Source: Ilex aquifolium (Eukaryota > Streptophyta > Magnoliopsida > Aquifoliales > Aquifoliaceae). From it: DNA of 64,000 bases. Made by a program: the position numbers and the translations under genes. The notes below the pieces were generated by a model. That model worked only from the letters and a program-made list of their open reading frames with translations, made no database searches and had not been told where the DNA came from. The stretch is from positions 17,355,001-17,419,000 of the forward strand of contig OX637394.1 in the NCBI GenBank assembly GCA_951799425.1, written 5' to 3'. This document shows positions 59,605-64,000 of this stretch, piece after piece; position 1 is the stretch's first letter, and each line of letters begins with the position of its first letter.

Positions 59605-61177
59605 CTAGACAGTAGATATGCTATCCCCTGCACAAGATCCACGGCTGCACCCTTGACCTGAGGAAGCAGCTACAGCGCCCATTTGCTTGCAGTCATCGCT
59701 AAAACCTTCACCAATAAGTGCCCCAATAGAATCTTTCAGGATGGAAAGGTCTTTACCATGCTCAGTGTTAGGACATGATTTATATTTGAAATACTCTATA
59801 TGTTTCACGAGGTTTTGTGTTTAGTGTTTGTTTTACAGGACTTTAGCTCTTTCAAGTTCATATTTATGAAGATGAGTCTTTTCATTAGAGAGAGAGTGAC
59901 AATGTACTCGAGTTTATAAGTTTAGGTTATAACAGATCGACCCGAGTAGACAATCTGGCCTGGAAAAAATCATCTGAGGTTGCATTTCATCCTTTCCATT
60001 GTCCCATGCAGAAACCCAGTCAACTGGTTCTTGCTTAATTTTGAATCCTTCAAGATAACACAGGACATCACATCAATATAAAAGCCAACTTCATCCACAA
60101 TGCTAGTTCTCAACTCAACCAATTAATACTACTGTGAAATAAATTATTCTCACCTGGCATGGTCACTGCTGACTGGTGTTCATCAGTTGAGCTTCTACTG
60201 ATAGGTGCGTGTACACTGAAAACTGATGCAGCAGAATAACCCAGAGGAGAGATTGGATCACCATACACTTCCCATCCTGTCCGATGGAGATTCTGAGACA
60301 AAGTGTCCACTACATTGCCAGGGATAAGAGAGGCATTAAGAGTCTGCTGGCATGAAGTGTTCTTTGAGTTTTTCAGTGTTTGCGACTCATAAAGTACAGC
60401 TTCTAACAGGCCACTGTTCCGTGATGAAAGACAATCGGGTTGCTTCTGCTCAGTGGGAGGGGACCAGATCAAAGTATCAACAGACTCGAAAGAAGGCAGC
60501 GGGGAAGGTGACCCGCAGCTGCCCACTTGAGTGTCTGAATATTGGAGTGAAGGGAGCTCCAGCTTCATTGCCCATGAGAAGGGCTCCGAAGAAGAGGAAT
60601 TGCCATTTAAAAGGGCATGGCTGCCTGGAAGTAAACATGAAGTTGATGGGTGGTTGGCATGAATATTATGATCATATGCACAAGAAAACCCAAGGGAGTG
60701 AGCAAGCTTCTCAGAAGCATCATCTTGATATTGATTAAATGCTGGGAAGAGATCACCAAGACTACCACTCAAACCAGTATGCAAGGACTCTGATTCTCGA
60801 AGACGCTTGGCTGGATGCATCAGTGCGAAAGAAGAGTTATTGCTATGGAAGGAACTAGGACTGTGAACAAGCAAGCTACTTGCAGGAATATCAAGCAAGC
60901 TATTCCCAGAAACATCAAGAAGTGGTTGTGGATACAATTGCTGATTGAGTTCCAAATATTTGAATTCCACAGACGGAATCTCAAAGTGGTTGCTCGGTAA
61001 GAGATCAGGGCTGGGTCTGTCCTCATAAGAGAATGTACTCATGTTCTGACTTTGTTGGTCCTCATTTAATGCTTGCAAACAGATATCAGGAGGGTAAATT
61101 GACAGGCCGGCGCGCTGTCGTCTCTTGATTCTGGTGTTCCAGTAGTTCTTTATCTCATTATCGGTGCGCCCAGGCAA
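59605..61177 (-). CDS. GAMYB-type R2R3-MYB transcription factor, 3' exons only
   Basis: Large exon 60154-61177, with acceptor TTTCAG just upstream and donor GTGAGA just after, then a last exon 59605-59795 (its acceptor is inferred). Together they give 404 residues. The exon begins LPGRTDNEIKNYWNTRIKRR, the end of MYB repeat R3, then QRAGLSIYPPDICLQALNED, the GAMYB box after the domain. The intron position before LPGRTDNE is the conserved one. The middle is Ser/Asn-rich with MKLELPSLQYSD (encoded by the miR159 site). The last exon encodes LKDSIGALIGEGFSDDCKQM and AASSGQGC, matching the usual GAMYB tail in outline, but it stops early (GDSISTV) without the familiar WNN-rich ending. R2 and the first half of R3 must lie beyond 64000, giving an intron of at least 2.8 kb. 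If the last intron is retained, the protein ends at 60110 instead. Such factors activate gibberellin-responsive and anther genes. Confidence 0.85.
60541..60561 (-). promoter_or_regulatory. miR159 target site in the MYB coding sequence
   Basis: The minus strand contains GGAGCTCCCTTCACTCCAA within the 21-nt site. It pairs with miR159 (family sequence known) with a G:U near the miRNA 3' end, one mismatch where the common GAMYB site has T instead of C, and the usual unpaired first base. It lies in frame over LELPSLQ, the same codons as in other GAMYB genes, implying post-transcriptional repression by miR159. Confidence 0.88.
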
Positions 61178-64000
61178 CTGAAAGGAAATAAAAATGTATA
61201 GTAAATAAACCAGAGAGAAAGAGAATGACACTAACATTTTATCCATTTCAACCAAAGACAAAACAAAAAACTCAAACTCATCTATAATGCTGCATAATGC
61301 AATTGAATATTGGTAAGCTTGTATTGCTGAATATCATCATCACATGAGCAAGGCTGCACACGCATTTAACTAATATGAAGCTTTACCCCAAAAAAGCACA
61401 ACAGCATGGTATGTTTTCCTGTATCATATCCACAACAAACCTTTCCAAAAGGTAAAATAAGGAGCATTACTTTCAAAATTTCCAGCATATAACCACAGAT
61501 TTACCAATTCAGATAATAGATATATACGCCCTGTCTTGTGGAGGATGCCAACAAGCTAAAAAACCATCTATCACCTGTGACGAATGCTTTCAAAACACGA
61601 TAATCCTCAACATTCCCAGAAATATTTTGGTAACTTGTCAAGCGTGTCCAAATCTTTTTTGGGAGGAATTTAACAACATACAACGGGCCAAAGCAAGTCA
61701 AGTTGAAACATACATCATCAATGAAGGAAAAAATCCTAGCTGTGGAGACAAGACAAGTGAATACATCGGTGACAGATTCTAAATGTCTATTTTATTTTTA
61801 AAAGAAGCATAAACCATACATGACTAAAGCAAGTCAAGTTGCAATCAAACGATTGCAAAAGAATATCACCAAAAAAGAAAGAAGATAAGGCAGCAGTCCC
61901 CTACATTAAAATTCAAGATAGATATAACAGTAATGAAGATTCATCTTCCATATTGTACAACTAATGGCTAGTCAGACAGTCACGTCAGACGTCAGGGTGT
62001 ATGAACAGAACTTCTTTGATTACTTGGACGCACCATTCACAGTAAAACATACGATTTTGTAAACCAGATATAAAGATCGTGAATGGGCTTAGAAGCGCGT
62101 CAAGATGTGGTGGGCAAAAGGGGACATAATCAATAATTCAATACACTTTCAATTAGGTCTTGCACTTGCTACTTTAAGCGTTACTATTTCCTTGGTAGCT
62201 CAACTCCTAGGAGTAAACACGGATACGGATACGGATACGGATACGCGATATGGGTACGATACGATACCGATACGACGATACAGAAAAACTCTAAAAAATA
62301 AGATACAAGTATAGCTGGTATACGTCTATAAATACATATTTTATATTTTTACTATTATGTAATGACTTGATAGTTACAAATTTTAGTGATTCTTTAACAA
62401 TAATAAACAACATTAACAATTTTTTATTTTCAAAAAATTACCTACCGTCTCACTATGGTACATCTATAAAGTTAACGTGATCAATTAAAGGAATAAGAAC
62501 CAACATTTAACTATATTGTTTGCTTAGAATCATTTGTTGCTAAGATTTTAAAGCAATTAACTCATTTAAAGTACTCTTTGAACATGTGACAATGGATAAT
62601 ACTTGGAAAACACCCATGTGTCTTCCAAATCATATGATTTTTTGTTGATATATTGCATTGTATGTGAAATCAAAAGGAATGAGTAAAGATTAAAACTAAA
62701 AATTATACATACTTTTGTGCATATATAAGTATCCATATATTTTATTTATTAATGGATACGTCAAATGTGTATCCGATACGTATATTCGAGAATCCGACAA
62801 GTATCGAATTCGATACGATAGTCAATACAAATACGTTGACCATAACGAAGTATCAGTGCTTCATAGCTCAACTTATATGATAAAAAATAGAAATATACCA
62901 TGACAGTTGATAAACTAAAAATCTTCATGGCATATGAACGGCAGTTGAATACCTAATTGGAAAAGCTAGCCAAAGAGTCAATCATCCCAAAGAAATCTAA
63001 TGATGCACCAATTTATTATAACACCTCATATCTGCATTGTACATCATAATCTGCTTTGGACTAAGCCTAGACGGCTTTAAAAAACGATGTGCAACGAAAG
63101 TTTGAGTTTTAGACTTTTGTGTTTCCCGCTTAGTTTAGTGTGTGTGAAGTATTTAATAAGTCTGAGCTTGAGACCACTATTGCACAACATGTGTTAAACT
63201 GTGCAAGTCTAGCTCAAAGGGATAATATTGTATAGTCTGAGTCCAAATCGCTACAAATGGTATCATAGACACTGACCCTCATGCGTGGACGCTACATGTT
63301 GCGCATCTCTTGATGCACTACGATTAGACAAAACAATGGCTTTGGGACAGTGACAGCTAATATGTCAGGAGAATTCCTCCGAAATTCGACACCTCTTGGG
63401 TCACGAGGGTGTTTGGACCTAAGGGATGGATTGTAGAGACTCAATCACACATTACTCGGTGAAGTGTGTCGACATAATAAAATAGAGTTGTGGACCTTCA
63501 TTGGATAACTTGCTTCAAAGTTGTGCGAACATAGCCTAAAGTGGACAATATTGTACAATATTGGGTCCACGATGTTACACAATCGGTGGGATGTTCTCTC
63601 CCTGAAGTTAAGTCTTACTGAAAAAACTTTAAAAATTACACTGCTCTTTATAATCATTAATACACCTAGAACTACTTTGTAACATGTGATCAATTGACGC
63701 TCCTAGAAATATTTTGGACACAAACTGTACATGTCTAATCATTTCAAAAGAAATATAAATCCATAAACGACTAAAGCAAGTCAAGTTGCAATCATACGAT
63801 TGGAAAAGGTAGCCAAAGACTCGACCTTCTTTGAGAAACATAATCATGCACAAATTTGTGGAACCGATTTTAAACTCTAAAAATAACACTAGGACATAAT
63901 CTTTAATACACTAGAGCACCAGTTAGGCCAAAAAGGTCACAATGATTCACAATTTTTGCTCGAAAGAACATTACTACAAGGGAAGAACATGACAACTGTA
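61178..64000 (-). other. intron of the MYB gene (to the window edge)
   Basis: No MYB-domain coding sequence was found here. Contains the element at 62206-62863 and internally repeated pieces (61795-61865 and 62945-63015 recur joined together at 63745-63860). The stretch 63060-63610 reads like an LTR or other non-coding retroelement remnant (phrases such as CTCAAAGGGATAATATTG and AAAGTGGACAATATTG); no ORF supports it. Confidence 0.6.
62206..62863. mobile_element. GATACG-rich non-autonomous element with 10-bp duplication
   Basis: TAGCTCAACT stands on both sides (62196-62205 and 62864-62873). The inside starts with a GGATAC tandem (62219-62244) and has further GATACG/CGTATC words at the right end, forming loose inverted ends. 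No ORF of note. Duplication length fits a Mutator-like MITE. Confidence 0.75.

Noticed and set aside
60352-60738. 128-codon plus-strand frame opposite the MYB gene
   Set aside because: Antisense shadow of the conserved MYB exon.
1-64000. CRISPR arrays, operons, prophage or bacterial features
   Set aside because: Spliced genes, AT-rich spacers and plant retroelements throughout; the repeat arrays seen are irregular minisatellites without spacers.

Overview
This is a plant nuclear window, very probably from a core eudicot. It is AT-rich, its genes have spliced GT-AG introns, and most of the DNA is nested transposable elements. There is no bacterial, viral, CRISPR or operon-like content. Four host genes can be supported: a PP2C-type phosphatase (minus, 6458-7800, two coding exons), an intronless F-box/kelch gene (plus, 36867-38153), the gamma subunit of translation initiation factor eIF2B (plus, 44256-50645, 13 exons, every phase closing) and the 3' part of a GAMYB-type R2R3-MYB gene (minus, 59605-61177) that carries a miR159 target site and continues past the right edge. 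They have unrelated jobs (signalling, probable ubiquitin ligase adaptor, translation initiation, gibberellin/anther-type transcription control) and nothing suggests they work as a unit.

Left region, 1-4580: remains of a Mutator-like element (MULE). It has a decayed Ulp1-like cysteine protease gene on plus and a mudrA-type transposase remnant on minus, converging on a GTGACAT-rich repeat tract. The PP2C gene follows. From 9081 to 22025 lies a full-length but dead Ty3/gypsy element of Tat type with an AGATC target duplication, gag-PR-RT-RH-aRH-INT order and a degraded antisense extra ORF before the 3' LTR. It has been entered by a 2.55-kb LTR of a second gypsy family (13474-16024) and a hAT-like MITE (17469-18124). 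Its 3' LTR plus about 1.6 kb of flank is duplicated in tandem (21533-23637, then 23638 to about 26300), and the second copy then received a 572-bp Helitron (25053-25624).

Middle: 26893-31070 is a large inverted repeat with two nearly identical arms of about 1.08 kb around a 2.0-kb spacer, each ending outward in a Helitron-type 3' terminus. Then come AT-rich spacer, the F-box gene, several MITE-like inverted repeats, an LTR-like remnant split by a TIR element with a 9-bp duplication (40741-41800), and the eIF2B gamma gene, whose intron 6 holds a TIR element of about 1.46 kb.

Right: a Ty1/copia element (51461-58455) whose 5' LTR was split by a complete FAR1-type MULE (51484-55611, TIRs over 100 bp, 9-bp duplication ACACAAAGG). 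Next is the GAMYB-like gene, whose upstream intron contains a 658-bp element with a 10-bp duplication.

I found no undescribed functional system. The strongest points are structural: the Helitron palindrome, the duplicated LTR/flank with a built-in empty site, the MULE-in-copia nest, the convergent Ulp1/mudrA pair and the miR159 site. All family calls come from reading motifs by eye; no database search was run.
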